A stretch of 52,553 nucleotides of DNA from Moraxella porci DSM 25326 (GCF_002014855.1 NZ_MUYV01000012.1:1-52553); one strand, 5' to 3'. Numbered from the stretch's first letter, positions 8,688 through 17,951 are shown. Numbers and translations: made by a program. Notes: generated from the sequence alone by a model not told the origin.

Positions 8688-9212
8688 ATGAAATTGATTA
8701 ATCAAACCAAGCAGCTTGTGCTGCCTGTCTGTATCGCCATCGTGCTTTCGGCTTGCGGTAGCGAAGAGCCAGCAGCGACTACGACCACCCAAGCTGCCGC
8801 ACCTGCAGTCAGCAGCACGCAAAGCACTGCCGAGGCCACTCAGCCAGACACCGCTTCCCAGCAAAGCCCACAACCAGCCGAGATCGCAGCCAAGACAGAT
8901 CAAGCTGCCAGCGTCAGCCAAGATAGCGAGGTGGCAGCATCAGCGGCTGCACCTGTCGAGGCACTGTCCATCGAAGAGGGTAAGCGGCGCTATGAGGCAA
9001 CTTGTAAGGTCTGTCATGATGCAGGTCTGCTCGATGCGCCTAAGCTTAGCGCCAAAGAAGAATGGCAAAAACGCTTGGCCGCCAAAGGGCTTGAGACATT
9101 ACAGGCCAACTCCGCCAAAGGCTTTAATAAGATGCCAGCCCAAGCGGTCGGCGATGTTAGTGAGGCTGAAGTTTATGCTGCGGTGAATTACATCATCCAA
9201 ACCGCTCAGTAG
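8688..9212 (+). CDS. c-type cytochrome lipoprotein (c5-like)
   Basis: 174 aa when started at the ATG at 8688 behind GGAGGGG; the longer frame from 8610 lacks such a site. The signal ends in 'LSAC' (Cys23). A low-complexity Ala/Thr/Gln/Ser-rich tether of about 70 residues follows. The single cytochrome c domain has the haem site 'CKVCH' (106-110) and a likely Met ligand in 'FNKMPAQ' (149). The fold resembles the cytochrome c5/CycM group. It would be anchored in a membrane facing the periplasm and pass electrons between respiratory complexes. Its partner oxidase or reductase is not in the window. Confidence 0.88.
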   Translation: MKLINQTKQLVLPVCIAIVLSACGSEEPAATTTTQAAAPAVSSTQSTAEATQPDTASQQSPQPAEIAAKTDQAASVSQDSEVAASAAAPVEALSIEEGKRRYEATCKVCHDAGLLDAPKLSAKEEWQKRLAAKGLETLQANSAKGFNKMPAQAVGDVSEAEVYAAVNYIIQTAQ

Positions 9213-9232
9213 CGCATAAAAAACTACTTAAC

Positions 9233-9265
9233 AAAAGGTTTATCTGTGGATAGGCCTTTTATTTT
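9233..9265 (+). terminator. Probable terminator after the cytochrome gene
   Basis: AAAAGG pairs with CCTTTT and inner TATC pairs with GATA around TGTG, followed by ATTTTTGG. Confidence 0.65.
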
Positions 9266-9374
9266 TGGTTGTGTAAATCTCATAAAACCGATATCAACCA
9301 CGATGCCAGCATTTGTTAGAATTTAACGGGGTTTTATGAGGTTATACAGGCAATCAAAAGCGCTAAAACCCTTG

Positions 9375-9408
9375 AAAACAAAAGGGCGTTACACTTAATG
9401 CAACGCCC
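9375..9408 (-). terminator. Intrinsic terminator after tRNA-Pro
   Basis: On the minus strand GGGCGTT (9402-9408) pairs with AACGCCC (9384-9390), followed by TTTTGTTTT. It sits 14 nt past the tRNA CCA end. Confidence 0.8.
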
Positions 9409-9421
9409 CGAAATTACTATA

Positions 9422-9498
9422 TGGTCGGAATGATAGGATTTGAACCTACGACCCCTTGCACCCCATGCAAGTGCGCTACCAAGCTGCGCTACATTCCG
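9422..9498 (-). tRNA. tRNA-Pro (anticodon GGG)
   Basis: 77 nt with encoded CCA. The acceptor CGGAATG pairs with CATTCCG. The D arm is GCGCAGCTTGGTAGCGC. The anticodon stem CTTGC/GCAAG encloses the loop ATGGGGT, which puts GGG at positions 34-36. The T arm carries GTTCGAATC. It reads proline codons CCC and CCU. It is a lone tRNA with its own terminator. Confidence 0.96.
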
Positions 9499-9591
9499 TA
9501 AGCCCTATATTGTAGCGGATTTTGCTGATTTGGCAAGTGGTTTTTTTGTGGGTTGTGATGGCGTACTGCCAAAAAGTTGTGGGCTGAACGG

Positions 9592-10107
9592 TTATATCCA
9601 TGAGGCTACTGCTAAGACAGCCCAAAAAGTAATGAAACCAGCATTAATCAAGATTAATAAAGTTGGTATAAGAATGTGTACACTTTGCTGGCTGTAAAAT
9701 TTGACTTCTTGGCAAACCCATAATATTTGGCTAATGCCTGCGATGAGACATAAAGGATAAGTTGTTGCAACGACAAAAGTTTCAAATTCAGAAGCAATCC
9801 CATCAAAAAATTTGGCATAATAATTGTCTGGCACATTGATATAGGTTATCACAGAGATGGTCAAGGGAATAAGATGAGCAATCAGAATTCGATTTTTAAA
9901 TGTGTTGATTTTGCAAAATTTTGAAAGCAGCAGACTGCTCATAAAATAGATTGCCACGCCTAGAAAAAATTCCCAAGAAATTTCCCAGCCAATCCAATAT
10001 CCATCACCCAGCAGATGGACTGCATAAGCATAATGTATTCTGTATAAGATAAATAGCAATATGTTACTACAAACCCAAGTTAAAAACGCAATCAGGGCAA
10101 GTTCCAT
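9592..10107 (-). CDS. Orphan integral membrane protein, unknown
   Basis: 171 aa, not recognised. Four to five hydrophobic helices are visible (about 1-21, 43-62, 75-91, 112-131, 143-165) with short loops. Two Trp-rich stretches occur ('GDGYWIGWEISWEFF'). There is no signal peptide and no enzyme motif. An AGGGGAAA site lies before the ATG, so translation is plausible. Codon use is AT-rich compared with neighbours. It lies between tRNA-Pro and the gatB terminator, apparently alone. Confidence 0.65.
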   Translation of the reverse strand: MELALIAFLTWVCSNILLFILYRIHYAYAVHLLGDGYWIGWEISWEFFLGVAIYFMSSLLLSKFCKINTFKNRILIAHLIPLTISVITYINVPDNYYAKFFDGIASEFETFVVATTYPLCLIAGISQILWVCQEVKFYSQQSVHILIPTLLILINAGFITFWAVLAVASWI

Positions 10108-10124
10108 ATTTATTTCCCCTAAGA

Positions 10125-10161
10125 TTAAAAATAAGCCCCAAACACACGGTATTTGGGGCTT
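10125..10161 (-). terminator. Intrinsic terminator after gatB
   Basis: AAGCCCCAAA (10152-10161 read on the minus strand) pairs with TTTGGGGCTT (10133-10142), followed by ATTTTTAA. It ends the gatC-gatA-bla-gatB unit. Confidence 0.88.
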
Positions 10162-10167
10162 AGTTGA

Positions 10168-11637
10168 TTAACCAATCAACTTTTTCAACAGCTCATTAAC
10201 CTGAGCAGGATTGGCTTTGCCACGAGACGCTTTCATCACTTGACCGACCAAGCCGTTAAAGGCTTTTTCTTTACCGCCTTTATATTCATCCACCATCGCT
10301 TGGTTGTTTGCCAAGACTTCTTTGATGATGGCTTCGATGGCGCCTGTGTCGGTTTCTTGTTTGAGTCCGTGCTCCGCGATGATGTCATCGGCTGATTTGT
10401 CAGATTCCCACAGATAGCCGAACACTTCTTTGGCGATTTTGCCACTGATGGTGTTATCGGTGATGCGAGCAATCATCCCTGCCAGACGCTCGGCACTGAT
10501 TGGGGATTGATTGATTGTCAGCTCATTTTTATTGAGTGCGCCTGACAGCTCGCCCATCACCCAGTTGGCGGCGATTTTGGCGTGTTGATTGCCAGTGATG
10601 GCAATGACTTCCAAGAAATAATCGGACAATTCACGGCTACCATTTAACACATTGGCATCATAGGTGGATAGTCCAAATTCATTCACAAATCGCTCTTTAC
10701 GCACGCTTGGCAGCTCTGGCATATCGGCTTTGACTTTTGCTAAAGTCTCATCACTAATCACTACAGGCAATAGGTCAGGGCAAGGGAAATAGCGATAGTC
10801 ATTGGCTTCTTCTTTGGTACGCATCGCACGGGTTTCGTCACGCTCAGGGTCGTATAGGCGAGTGGCTTGCACGACTTTACCGCCGTCTTCGATGACATCG
10901 ATTTGGCGTTCGATTTCTGATTTGATGGCACGCTCGATGAAGCGGAATGAGTTTAGGTTTTTAAGCTCACAGCGTGTACCAAATGGCGTATTTGGTTTGT
11001 GTACTGAGATATTGATATCAGCACGGAATGAGCCTTCTGCCATGATGGCATCACTGATACCTAGCCAAGTGACCAATTCATGAATGGTCTTGACATAAGC
11101 AACCGCCTCGCCAACCGAACGCATATCAGGCTCAGAGACGATTTCGATGAGTGGCGTGCCAGCACGGTTCAAGTCCACGCCTGTCATGGCAGGCACGGCG
11201 TCATGCACTGATTTGCCCGCATCTTCTTCTAGGTGAGCACGGGTGATACCGATGCGTTTGGTGTATTCGTCCTTTTGTCCTGCATTGACTAGGATGTCAA
11301 TATAGCCTTTGCCGACGATGGGATTTGCCATTTGGGTGGTTTGGTAGCCCTTTGGCAAATCAGGATAAAAATAGTTTTTGCGGTCAAAGGTATTGTACAT
11401 ACCCAGTTCAGCATTGACGCCTAAGCCGAATTTGAGCGCACGCTCAATCACGCCTTCATTGAGCACAGGCAAAGCACCTGGAAAGCCTAGATCAACGATG
11501 GTGGCTTGGGTGTTTGGCTCAGCACCAAAAGCGGTGGGTGCATTTGAGAAAATTTTACTTTCGGTGTTTAATTGGCAATGGATTTCAATGCCGATGACAA
11601 CTTCATAGCCGTCAATTAGGGGGGCTTGGTTAGTCAT
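10168..11637 (-). CDS. gatB: Asp-tRNA(Asn)/Glu-tRNA(Gln) amidotransferase subunit B
   Basis: 489 aa, the normal GatB length. It begins '[20 protein letters not shown]', carries the signature '[13 protein letters not shown]', and ends in the YqeY-like tail domain '[18 protein letters not shown]'. GatB binds mischarged Glu-tRNA(Gln) or Asp-tRNA(Asn), activates it with ATP, and receives ammonia from GatA. It is the last gene of the unit. It is separated from gatA by the beta-lactamase gene, but the 33-bp gap upstream still allows co-transcription. Confidence 0.97.
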   Translation of the reverse strand: MTNQAPLIDGYEVVIGIEIHCQLNTESKIFSNAPTAFGAEPNTQATIVDLGFPGALPVLNEGVIERALKFGLGVNAELGMYNTFDRKNYFYPDLPKGYQTTQMANPIVGKGYIDILVNAGQKDEYTKRIGITRAHLEEDAGKSVHDAVPAMTGVDLNRAGTPLIEIVSEPDMRSVGEAVAYVKTIHELVTWLGISDAIMAEGSFRADINISVHKPNTPFGTRCELKNLNSFRFIERAIKSEIERQIDVIEDGGKVVQATRLYDPERDETRAMRTKEEANDYRYFPCPDLLPVVISDETLAKVKADMPELPSVRKERFVNEFGLSTYDANVLNGSRELSDYFLEVIAITGNQHAKIAANWVMGELSGALNKNELTINQSPISAERLAGMIARITDNTISGKIAKEVFGYLWESDKSADDIIAEHGLKQETDTGAIEAIIKEVLANNQAMVDEYKGGKEKAFNGLVGQVMKASRGKANPAQVNELLKKLIG

Positions 11638-11670
11638 AAATTTTCCTATTAACTATAAAAATTTAATGGG

Positions 11671-12615
11671 TTATAAAAATGGATAAATTTCTTTACCAAT
11701 TTGTGCCATTATTTCATCTTTTTGATTTTTAAAATCAAGGGATTTACCATCATGTGGCTGAGTGATAAATAAGCTGACAAAATAAGATTTATTATTTTCA
11801 TTCCAAATCACAGCAATGATATTTTTTGATTCACTACCTGTGCCTGTTTTGTCGCCAATTCGCCAATTTTTTGGTAAATATTTTCTCAATAAATTATCAG
11901 CAACTTTATCATTGATAAGCCAAGTTATCAACTGTTCTTTGCTTTGATTGGATAGGATATTGTCTGTAATCAATGCTTTTAGGCTTCTTGTATAAGGAAT
12001 TGGTTTTGCGGTATCACTGGTTTCACCATAATGTGAGCGATTTAGTAAAGGTTCATTATTTGCTAACACCATATCCGCCCCAATCTCTTTCAAAAATTGA
12101 TTGAATGCAGTCAAGCCCCCAGCTCTATCCAACAAGATATTGGCAGAGCCATTATCACTCAGTGTTATGGTAGCTTCGCACAATTCACTAATAGAAATTG
12201 GTTTATTTTCATTAAAGTATTTTTTGCAGACAGGAGAATATTCTATCAAATCGCTTTCTTTAATGATGATTTTTTCATTTAAATCCAATTTTCCTTTATC
12301 TACAAGTAATAATATATGGCTTGCGATAAAGGCTTTAATGGTGCTATTAACAGGAAAATATTCATCACCACGATGGCTGGATATTTCACCACTGTCAGCA
12401 ATAATCGTCATACCAATTTTGGCATTAAATTTATTTTCCCAAATTGGCAATATTTCTTTTAATTTATTTTGTAATAAATTTGGATTTTTTGTTATCTTGT
12501 CATTAGGTAAATGGTTATTGGATAAACTCGTTTTGCATCCAGTTAATAAATTGCCAGAAAAAATAATAGGTAGTGCCAATAAGGTTTTTTGTAAAAAATG
12601 ACGGCGTTGCATCAT
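11671..12615 (-). CDS. bla: BRO-like class A beta-lactamase, Tat-dependent lipoprotein
   Basis: 314 aa. The N-terminus has a twin-arginine motif 'RRHFLQK' followed by a lipobox 'LTGC' (Cys27). All class A active-site elements are present: S91-T-I-K94, S153-D-N155, the omega-loop Glu188 in 'EPLLN', and K256-T-G258. The sequence closely resembles the BRO enzymes of Moraxella catarrhalis as I remember them, which are lipidated, Tat-exported penicillinases. It lies between gatA and gatB in the same direction (51 bp and 33 bp gaps). It is strikingly AT-rich beside its neighbours (one 60-nt stretch at 12241-12300 has 14 G+C), a sign of acquisition. No mobile-element ends are seen. Allele and resistance level cannot be told. 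Confidence 0.95.
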   Translation of the reverse strand: MMQRRHFLQKTLLALPIIFSGNLLTGCKTSLSNNHLPNDKITKNPNLLQNKLKEILPIWENKFNAKIGMTIIADSGEISSHRGDEYFPVNSTIKAFIASHILLLVDKGKLDLNEKIIIKESDLIEYSPVCKKYFNENKPISISELCEATITLSDNGSANILLDRAGGLTAFNQFLKEIGADMVLANNEPLLNRSHYGETSDTAKPIPYTRSLKALITDNILSNQSKEQLITWLINDKVADNLLRKYLPKNWRIGDKTGTGSESKNIIAVIWNENNKSYFVSLFITQPHDGKSLDFKNQKDEIMAQIGKEIYPFL

Positions 12616-12666
12616 TATCCCCTTTTATTGCTTGGGATAAATTTATCATTTATCCCAAATCCAAAA

Positions 12667-14142
12667 TCACTTCACCAAATCCGCCATCTCTTGATGAAAC
12701 TTGGTATTCGCCTGATACACATGAGCGGTTTTTAGAAGTTCGCTTTCCGCCCAATGTTTGCCAATGAGTTGCAAGCCCACAGGCAAACCGCCAACAAAGC
12801 CCACAGGGTGCGATAGACTTGGCAAGCCCGCCAAATTCACGCCAATGGTATAGACATCGCCCATATAGATTTCGGCAGGGGAGAGATTTTCGCCCAATTT
12901 ATAGGCAACCGTTGGGGCGGTGGGTGTGGCGATGATGTCGCAGGTTTCAAAGGCTTTTAAAAAGTCGTTTAAAATCAGGCGGCGAACCTTTTGAGCCTTG
13001 ACATAATAAGCATCAAAATAACCTGCGGACAGGGCATAAGTTCCCATAATGATACGGCGTTGCACTTCCGCCCCAAAGCCTTCCGAGCGACTACGAGTAT
13101 ATAAATCGTGCAAATCCTTAGGATTTTCACAGCGATAGCCATAGCGGACACCGTCAAAACGAGATAAGTTGGAGCTGGCTTCGGCAGGGGCTAAAAGATA
13201 ATAAGTGGCAAGGGTAATTTGTGGGTCGGTCAAATGCACATATACCAAAGTCGCCCCCAAATCTTGATAGACTTTTAAAGCATCTTCAATTTTGGCTTTA
13301 ACATCAGCATTTAACCCCGTGCCAAAATATTCTTGCGGTACGCCCACTCTTAGCCCTGCAAGCGGTTTGTCGCCACTCACTTTGTCAAGTTCGCCAAGCC
13401 AATCAGGAACTTCTTTGTTTACACTTGTACTGTCTTTGGGGTCATAACCGCTCATCGCCTGCAAAAGACACGCACAGTCCAATGCCGAGCGCCCAAATGC
13501 CCCTGCTTGGTCAAAACTGGACGCATAGGCAATCATACCAAAGCGAGACACGCGCCCATAGGTAGGCTTGATGCCTGTCAAACCACAAAATGAAGCAGGC
13601 TGACGAATAGAACCACCTGTATCCGAGCCTGTCGCCACAGGTACAAACCCTGCCGCTACCGCCGCTGCCGACCCACCTGACGATCCCCCTGGCACACGCT
13701 CCAAATCCCAAGGATTATGCACTGCCCCATAATAGGATTTTTCATTGTCCGAACCCATGGCAAATTCGTCCATGTTAAGCTTGCCAAGGCTTATCATACC
13801 TGCATTGGCGATATTTTCTACAATGGTAGCGTTATAAGGCGACACAAAGTTATAAAGCATTTTTGAGCCACAAGTGGTCAGCACCCCTTGAGTACAAAAA
13901 ATATCTTTATGTGCCATCGGTACGCCAAGCAAAGGACGGCTGTCGCCTTTGGCACGCAGCTCATCGGCAAGTTTGGCTTGCTCTTTTGCCAAATCAGCCG
14001 TCACAGTAATAAAGCTGTTGATGTCTTTATCTAAACTATCAATGCGATTTAGTAGATGGTTGGTGAGTTCAAGGCTAGAAAAGTCTTTATTGGCAAGCCC
14101 TGTAATTATTTCTTGTACAGATAAAGTATGTAAATTTGACAT
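12667..14142 (-). CDS. gatA: Asp-tRNA(Asn)/Glu-tRNA(Gln) amidotransferase subunit A
   Basis: 491 aa. The amidase-signature triad is complete: Lys79 in 'PMAHKD', the cis-Ser in '[11 protein letters not shown]' (154-155) and the nucleophile Ser178 in '[12 protein letters not shown]'. GatA releases ammonia from glutamine or asparagine and channels it to GatB to make Gln-tRNA(Gln) or Asn-tRNA(Asn). It lies 50 bp downstream of gatC. On its other side is the beta-lactamase gene rather than gatB. Confidence 0.97.
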   Translation of the reverse strand: MSNLHTLSVQEIITGLANKDFSSLELTNHLLNRIDSLDKDINSFITVTADLAKEQAKLADELRAKGDSRPLLGVPMAHKDIFCTQGVLTTCGSKMLYNFVSPYNATIVENIANAGMISLGKLNMDEFAMGSDNEKSYYGAVHNPWDLERVPGGSSGGSAAAVAAGFVPVATGSDTGGSIRQPASFCGLTGIKPTYGRVSRFGMIAYASSFDQAGAFGRSALDCACLLQAMSGYDPKDSTSVNKEVPDWLGELDKVSGDKPLAGLRVGVPQEYFGTGLNADVKAKIEDALKVYQDLGATLVYVHLTDPQITLATYYLLAPAEASSNLSRFDGVRYGYRCENPKDLHDLYTRSRSEGFGAEVQRRIIMGTYALSAGYFDAYYVKAQKVRRLILNDFLKAFETCDIIATPTAPTVAYKLGENLSPAEIYMGDVYTIGVNLAGLPSLSHPVGFVGGLPVGLQLIGKHWAESELLKTAHVYQANTKFHQEMADLVK

Positions 14143-14192
14143 AATAAACTACTTAAAAAATAAAAATAAATAAAATTAAGATAAAGAATAGA

Positions 14193-14483
14193 TTATTCAA
14201 TCACTTGTGGCACCAAATATAGACCGTCTTGTACCGCAGGGGCGACCGATTGATTGGCATTTCGGTCAATGTCGGTGGTAGGCGTGTCTTGGCGTAGGGG
14301 TTGACAGCTTTCGTGAATATTGGCAAGTGGGGCGACGCCGTCGGTATTGACCGAGCTTAAGATATCCATCATCGCTAGGATTTTGCTGATGTCTTTGGCG
14401 TAGTCGGCTGCTAGGTTGTCATCCACTTTTAGGCGTGCCAAATTGGCTACCGATAGGATATCGTCCGAGGTAAGTTGGCTCAT
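14193..14483 (-). CDS. gatC: Asp-tRNA(Asn)/Glu-tRNA(Gln) amidotransferase subunit C
   Basis: 96 aa, the usual GatC size. It begins with the helical 'LTSDDILSVANLARLKVDD' and ends with the conserved Asp/Gly-rich 'VQDGLYLVPQVIE'. GatC wraps around the GatA-GatB interface and stabilises the complex. It is the first gene of the unit and is divergent from maf. Confidence 0.95.
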   Translation of the reverse strand: MSQLTSDDILSVANLARLKVDDNLAADYAKDISKILAMMDILSSVNTDGVAPLANIHESCQPLRQDTPTTDIDRNANQSVAPAVQDGLYLVPQVIE

Positions 14484-14668
14484 GGTTTTTCCTTGAGTTA
14501 AAAACTTGAGATAAAAATAACAAAAAAATCAGCACCATTGTACCATAGCTTGCCATGAGTACAAAGCGATGGATAGAAATCTGTGCCGATGAGATTTGAT
14601 TTGACCCATGCCATGAAAAGGTGGATAATTGCCACAATTTTATTGGTCATCTATTGGACATATCCACC

Positions 14669-15316
14669 ATGAATACAGCCGCACGCCCAGCCATTATCCT
14701 AGCATCGACATCACCACGCCGTAGAGAGCTATTGAGCCAAGCAGGGATTGAGTTTATGACGGTGGGCGTAGAGGTTGATGAGTCGTGGCTGGCAGGCGAG
14801 TCGGCAGATGCCTATATTCGCCGTATGGTGATGACCAAGGCAGATGCGGTGATGGCGGATGCAACTTTGCCAAGCGAGTGTATTGTCATCACTGCCGATA
14901 CCATTGGTGTGCTTGATGATGGTGAAGTCTTGACCAAACCTGTGGATCAGGCAGATGCCTATCGGATGTGGGATCGATTGTCGGATACGACGCATGAGAT
15001 ATGGACGGCGGTGTGCTTGACGCGCTTATCACAGGGTGAACGCATGGATCAGCAGTATTTGTGCGAGCGTACCGAAGTTGAGTTTATCAAGCTTAGCGAT
15101 GATGATAAAGCCAGCTACTGGCAGACAGGCGAGCCGCAGGATAAGGCAGGTGCATATGCCATCCAAGGCGGTGCAGCAGCATGGGTGAGTGCGATTCGTG
15201 GCAGCTATACCAATGTGGTTGGGTTGCCATTGGCACAAGTAGTTCAAAAAATCAAAGCAATGCAAGACTTGGCTGTCGTCAAGGATGGACCAATTAGCCA
15301 TCATAATAAGCCCTAA
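14669..15316 (+). CDS. maf: Maf/Ham1-like nucleoside triphosphate pyrophosphatase
   Basis: 215 aa from the ATG at 14669, which gives the conserved start 'ILASTSPRRRELLSQAGI'. The GTG at 14621 would add 16 unrelated residues. Family motifs include 'VLTKPVDQADAYRMW', 'EPQDKAGAYAIQG' and 'SYTNVVGLPL'. Maf proteins hydrolyse dTTP, UTP or modified NTPs to monophosphates and are thought to keep non-canonical nucleotides out of nucleic acids; the subtype was not resolved. It lies just upstream of rng on the same strand, a common maf-rng pairing. Confidence 0.92.
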   Translation: MNTAARPAIILASTSPRRRELLSQAGIEFMTVGVEVDESWLAGESADAYIRRMVMTKADAVMADATLPSECIVITADTIGVLDDGEVLTKPVDQADAYRMWDRLSDTTHEIWTAVCLTRLSQGERMDQQYLCERTEVEFIKLSDDDKASYWQTGEPQDKAGAYAIQGGAAAWVSAIRGSYTNVVGLPLAQVVQKIKAMQDLAVVKDGPISHHNKP

Positions 15317-15415
15317 ATCAGCCTTAATTTGCGTTCACCTTGCATAAATCGGCAATATCGCTTACTATAATCGATAGCGATAAAGAATTTGAAAATTATA
15401 AAAATTGAGTAAAAA

Positions 15416-17032
15416 ATGTCAGAAGAGCTATTGATTAATTATACGCCGATGGAATCTCGGGTGGCGGTCTTGACCGATGGCGTAACGAGTGAAATACTGA
15501 TCGAACGCCACCAAAAATTGGGCTTAGTGGGTAATATTTATCTAGGTACGGTGGTGCGAGTGCTACCAGGGATGCAGGCGGCGTTTGTGGATATTGGCCA
15601 GTCACGAACGGCATTTTTGCACGCCAATGATATGCAAAAACCCAAACGCATGAATGACAGCCCCGATGAGATTATCCAAACACCCATCACGCGCCTAGCC
15701 ATCGCACACAGTCCAGCACAAAGCAGTGAGCTTGAGCAAGGACATAGTGCCGTCACCGATGTCAAATCACTGACCATCACCAAAAAACCCACACCAAGCA
15801 CTGATTTGATCCAATATCGTCTCAGGGAAGGCGACCGCATTTTGGTACAAGTCATCAAAGATGAGCTTGGCACCAAGGGTGCGCGCTTGACGACCAATAT
15901 CTCATTACCATCTCGTTATCTTGTGTATTTACCGACCAGTGATGAATATGTCGGTGTGTCAATCCGCATCGAAGAAAGTGACGAACGCACCCGCCTTAAG
16001 AACGAATTGACCAAGTTATTACAATCGGCGAATCTCAAAGGCGGACTGATTGCCCGCACTGCTGCCGAAAAGGTGAGTGAGATTAAGCTTGAAGAAGATA
16101 TCTATTATTTAGTGCAACTGTGGCGGACGATTTTGACACGACAAGCTGCTGCCAAGCTACACTCAAACAAAAAATCTGAGCTGATCTATCAAGAGCTGTC
16201 CTTGCCACTTCGCTGTATCCGTGATTTGGTCAACGAAAAAACCACCAAAGTGCTGATCGACCACGAAGCGGTCTATCATGAAGTGGCACATTTTGCCCGT
16301 GAATTTGTCCCATCGATTGCACCGATGGTCGCGCATTATGCAGGCGAAGTGCCATTATTTGACTTATATCGTGTCGAAGAAGATGTCCAAAATGCCCTAA
16401 AACGCCGTGTCGATCTCAAATCTGGTGGCTATCTGATTATTGATCAAACCGAAGCGATGACCACCATCGATGTCAATACAGGCTCATATGTCGGCGCGCG
16501 TTCGCTCGAAGATACAGTTTATAAGACCAATCTAGAAGCCACACAAGTCATCGCAAGGCAGATTCGCCTAAGAAACTTGGGCGGGATTATTATTCTAGAC
16601 TTCATTGATATGCTCGAAGAGGCACACCGAGCAGATGTCTTGGCAAGCTTACAAGAACAGCTGTCGTATGACTATGCCAAAACCAATATCACGCAGGTCA
16701 GTGAGCTTGGATTGGTTGAGATGACACGCAAGCGTACCCGAGAGTCGCTACCACAACAGCTGTGCGAGCCATGCCCGGTCTGTGAAGGCAAGGGCTATAT
16801 CAAGACCGCAGAAACTGTCTGCTTTGAGATATTTCGTGAGATCATGCGTTATGCACGTACCTTTAATGCCCCACGCCAGTTTACCGTCATCGCCCACGGT
16901 GCAGTGATTGAGCTGATGCTATCAAGTGAAGCCAACACCGTCGCTGATTTGGAATATTTGATTGGCAAGCCCATCCGTTTTGAGATAGAACCATTGTACC
17001 AACAAGAGCAATATAATATCGCATTAGATTGA
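15416..17032 (+). CDS. rng: Ribonuclease G
   Basis: 538 aa, about 50 longer than E. coli RNase G. An N-terminal S1 domain is followed by the RNase E/G catalytic region with 'TTIDVNTGSYVGARS' and 'IILDFIDM', whose Asp residues hold the Mg2+ ion. The zinc-link 'CEPCPVCEGKGY' supports tetramer formation. The extra length is mostly an insertion of about 40 residues in the S1 domain (about 78-125, Ser/Thr/Pro-rich). The enzyme matures the 5' end of 16S rRNA and degrades some mRNAs. It lacks the long RNase E tail. Only a weak Shine-Dalgarno is visible. Confidence 0.94.
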   Translation: MSEELLINYTPMESRVAVLTDGVTSEILIERHQKLGLVGNIYLGTVVRVLPGMQAAFVDIGQSRTAFLHANDMQKPKRMNDSPDEIIQTPITRLAIAHSPAQSSELEQGHSAVTDVKSLTITKKPTPSTDLIQYRLREGDRILVQVIKDELGTKGARLTTNISLPSRYLVYLPTSDEYVGVSIRIEESDERTRLKNELTKLLQSANLKGGLIARTAAEKVSEIKLEEDIYYLVQLWRTILTRQAAAKLHSNKKSELIYQELSLPLRCIRDLVNEKTTKVLIDHEAVYHEVAHFAREFVPSIAPMVAHYAGEVPLFDLYRVEEDVQNALKRRVDLKSGGYLIIDQTEAMTTIDVNTGSYVGARSLEDTVYKTNLEATQVIARQIRLRNLGGIIILDFIDMLEEAHRADVLASLQEQLSYDYAKTNITQVSELGLVEMTRKRTRESLPQQLCEPCPVCEGKGYIKTAETVCFEIFREIMRYARTFNAPRQFTVIAHGAVIELMLSSEANTVADLEYLIGKPIRFEIEPLYQQEQYNIALD

Positions 17033-17248
17033 TTTTATTTATCAAAAAATAATTTTTTATAAATAATTTTAATGTAAAAATGCCAATTTTACCTAATATT
17101 TATCAAAAATTAACATAGTAAAAATTAATAAATCGTATAACAATGGCAAAAAGAATGGTTAAAAATTGTACAATAGACACGCTTTGTTAGTCTTTTGTAA
17201 AATCATTCAAAAACTTGGCAAAAAACGCACAAAAAGCCAATAAATACC

Positions 17249-17276
17249 TTGCATTGTGACAATTTTCGTGTATAAT
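17249..17276 (+). promoter_or_regulatory. S10 operon promoter
   Basis: TTGCAT (17249-17254), a 16-bp spacer, TATAAT (17271-17276). The -10 box lies at the centre of the near-perfect palindrome CGTGTATAATACACG (17267-17281). The start would be near 17283, about 300 nt before rpsJ. Confidence 0.75.
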
Positions 17277-17282
17277 ACACGC

Positions 17283-17587
17283 CATCATTGTATTGCGTTG
17301 CGCTTTTGATGGCACACATTGCCAAATAAATCAAAAGTTTACTTCAAGAATGAACCAAAGTTCAACAGTTGAGGAAGTACCAAGTCAACGCCACAGCCGA
17401 AGCATCGTTTTTGGCACTATTGAACAAAACACCCCTGCTACCAGCATTTCTATGCAAGGTTGGCAGGGATAGGATTATTTTGTTTTCAGCTTTTCGAGAA
17501 CAAATTTTAACGGTTTAACTGAAGTCTAAAACGCAATAAACGCATAGATGGAAGTTTTAAAAAGCACTTAATTAGGAGCTTGTTGGC
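17283..17587 (+). promoter_or_regulatory. Long structured 5' leader of the S10 operon
   Basis: This ~300-nt stretch holds three hairpins. The first is CTTTTGAT/ATCAAAAG (17303-17337) with inner GGC/GCC. The second is CCCTGC/GCAGGG (17433-17468) with inner ACC/GGT and GCAT/ATGC around TTCT. The third is 17479-17487 pairing with 17496-17504. In E. coli the S10 leader is the target of L4 autocontrol; a like role here is inferred from position only. The region from 17033 to 17248 is AT-rich with no gene seen. Confidence 0.55.
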
Positions 17588-17899
17588 ATGGCTAACCAGA
17601 GAATCCGTATCCGACTAAAATCGTTCGACCATCGTCTGATTGACCAGTCGGCACAAGAGATTGTCGATACTGCAAAGCGTACAGGTGCACAAGTTTGCGG
17701 TCCTGTACCGTTGCCGACTCGTATTGAGCGGTTCAACGTATTGACATCACCACACGTCAACAAAGACGCTCGTGACCAGTACGAAATTCGCACCCATAAG
17801 CGTATGATCGACATCGTGCAACCAACTGACAAAACTGTTGATGCACTGATGAAGCTAGATCTAGCTGCTGGTGTTGATGTTCAGATCGCTTTGGGCTAA
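17588..17899 (+). CDS. rpsJ: 30S ribosomal protein S10 (NusE)
   Basis: 103 aa, full length, beginning '[20 protein letters not shown]'. S10 sits in the 30S head and also acts as NusE in antitermination with NusB. It is the first gene of the S10 operon, behind a strong TTAGGAGCT Shine-Dalgarno. The C-terminal '[14 protein letters not shown]' is as expected for uS10. Confidence 0.98.
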   Translation: MANQRIRIRLKSFDHRLIDQSAQEIVDTAKRTGAQVCGPVPLPTRIERFNVLTSPHVNKDARDQYEIRTHKRMIDIVQPTDKTVDALMKLDLAAGVDVQIALG

Positions 17900-17951
17900 T
17901 GAACATAAGTCTGGTTTGAACTATTAACTTTTAATATAAATGAGGTCTAAA

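Noticed and set aside
12101..12601. 166-codon open frame on the plus strand, antisense to the beta-lactamase gene
   Set aside because: The region is AT-rich and the frame mirrors a fully conserved beta-lactamase; it has no start signal or recognisable domain.
11638..12666. Insertion sequence or transposon around the beta-lactamase
   Set aside because: No transposase, terminal inverted repeats or target duplication seen in the short flanks of 33 and 51 bp.
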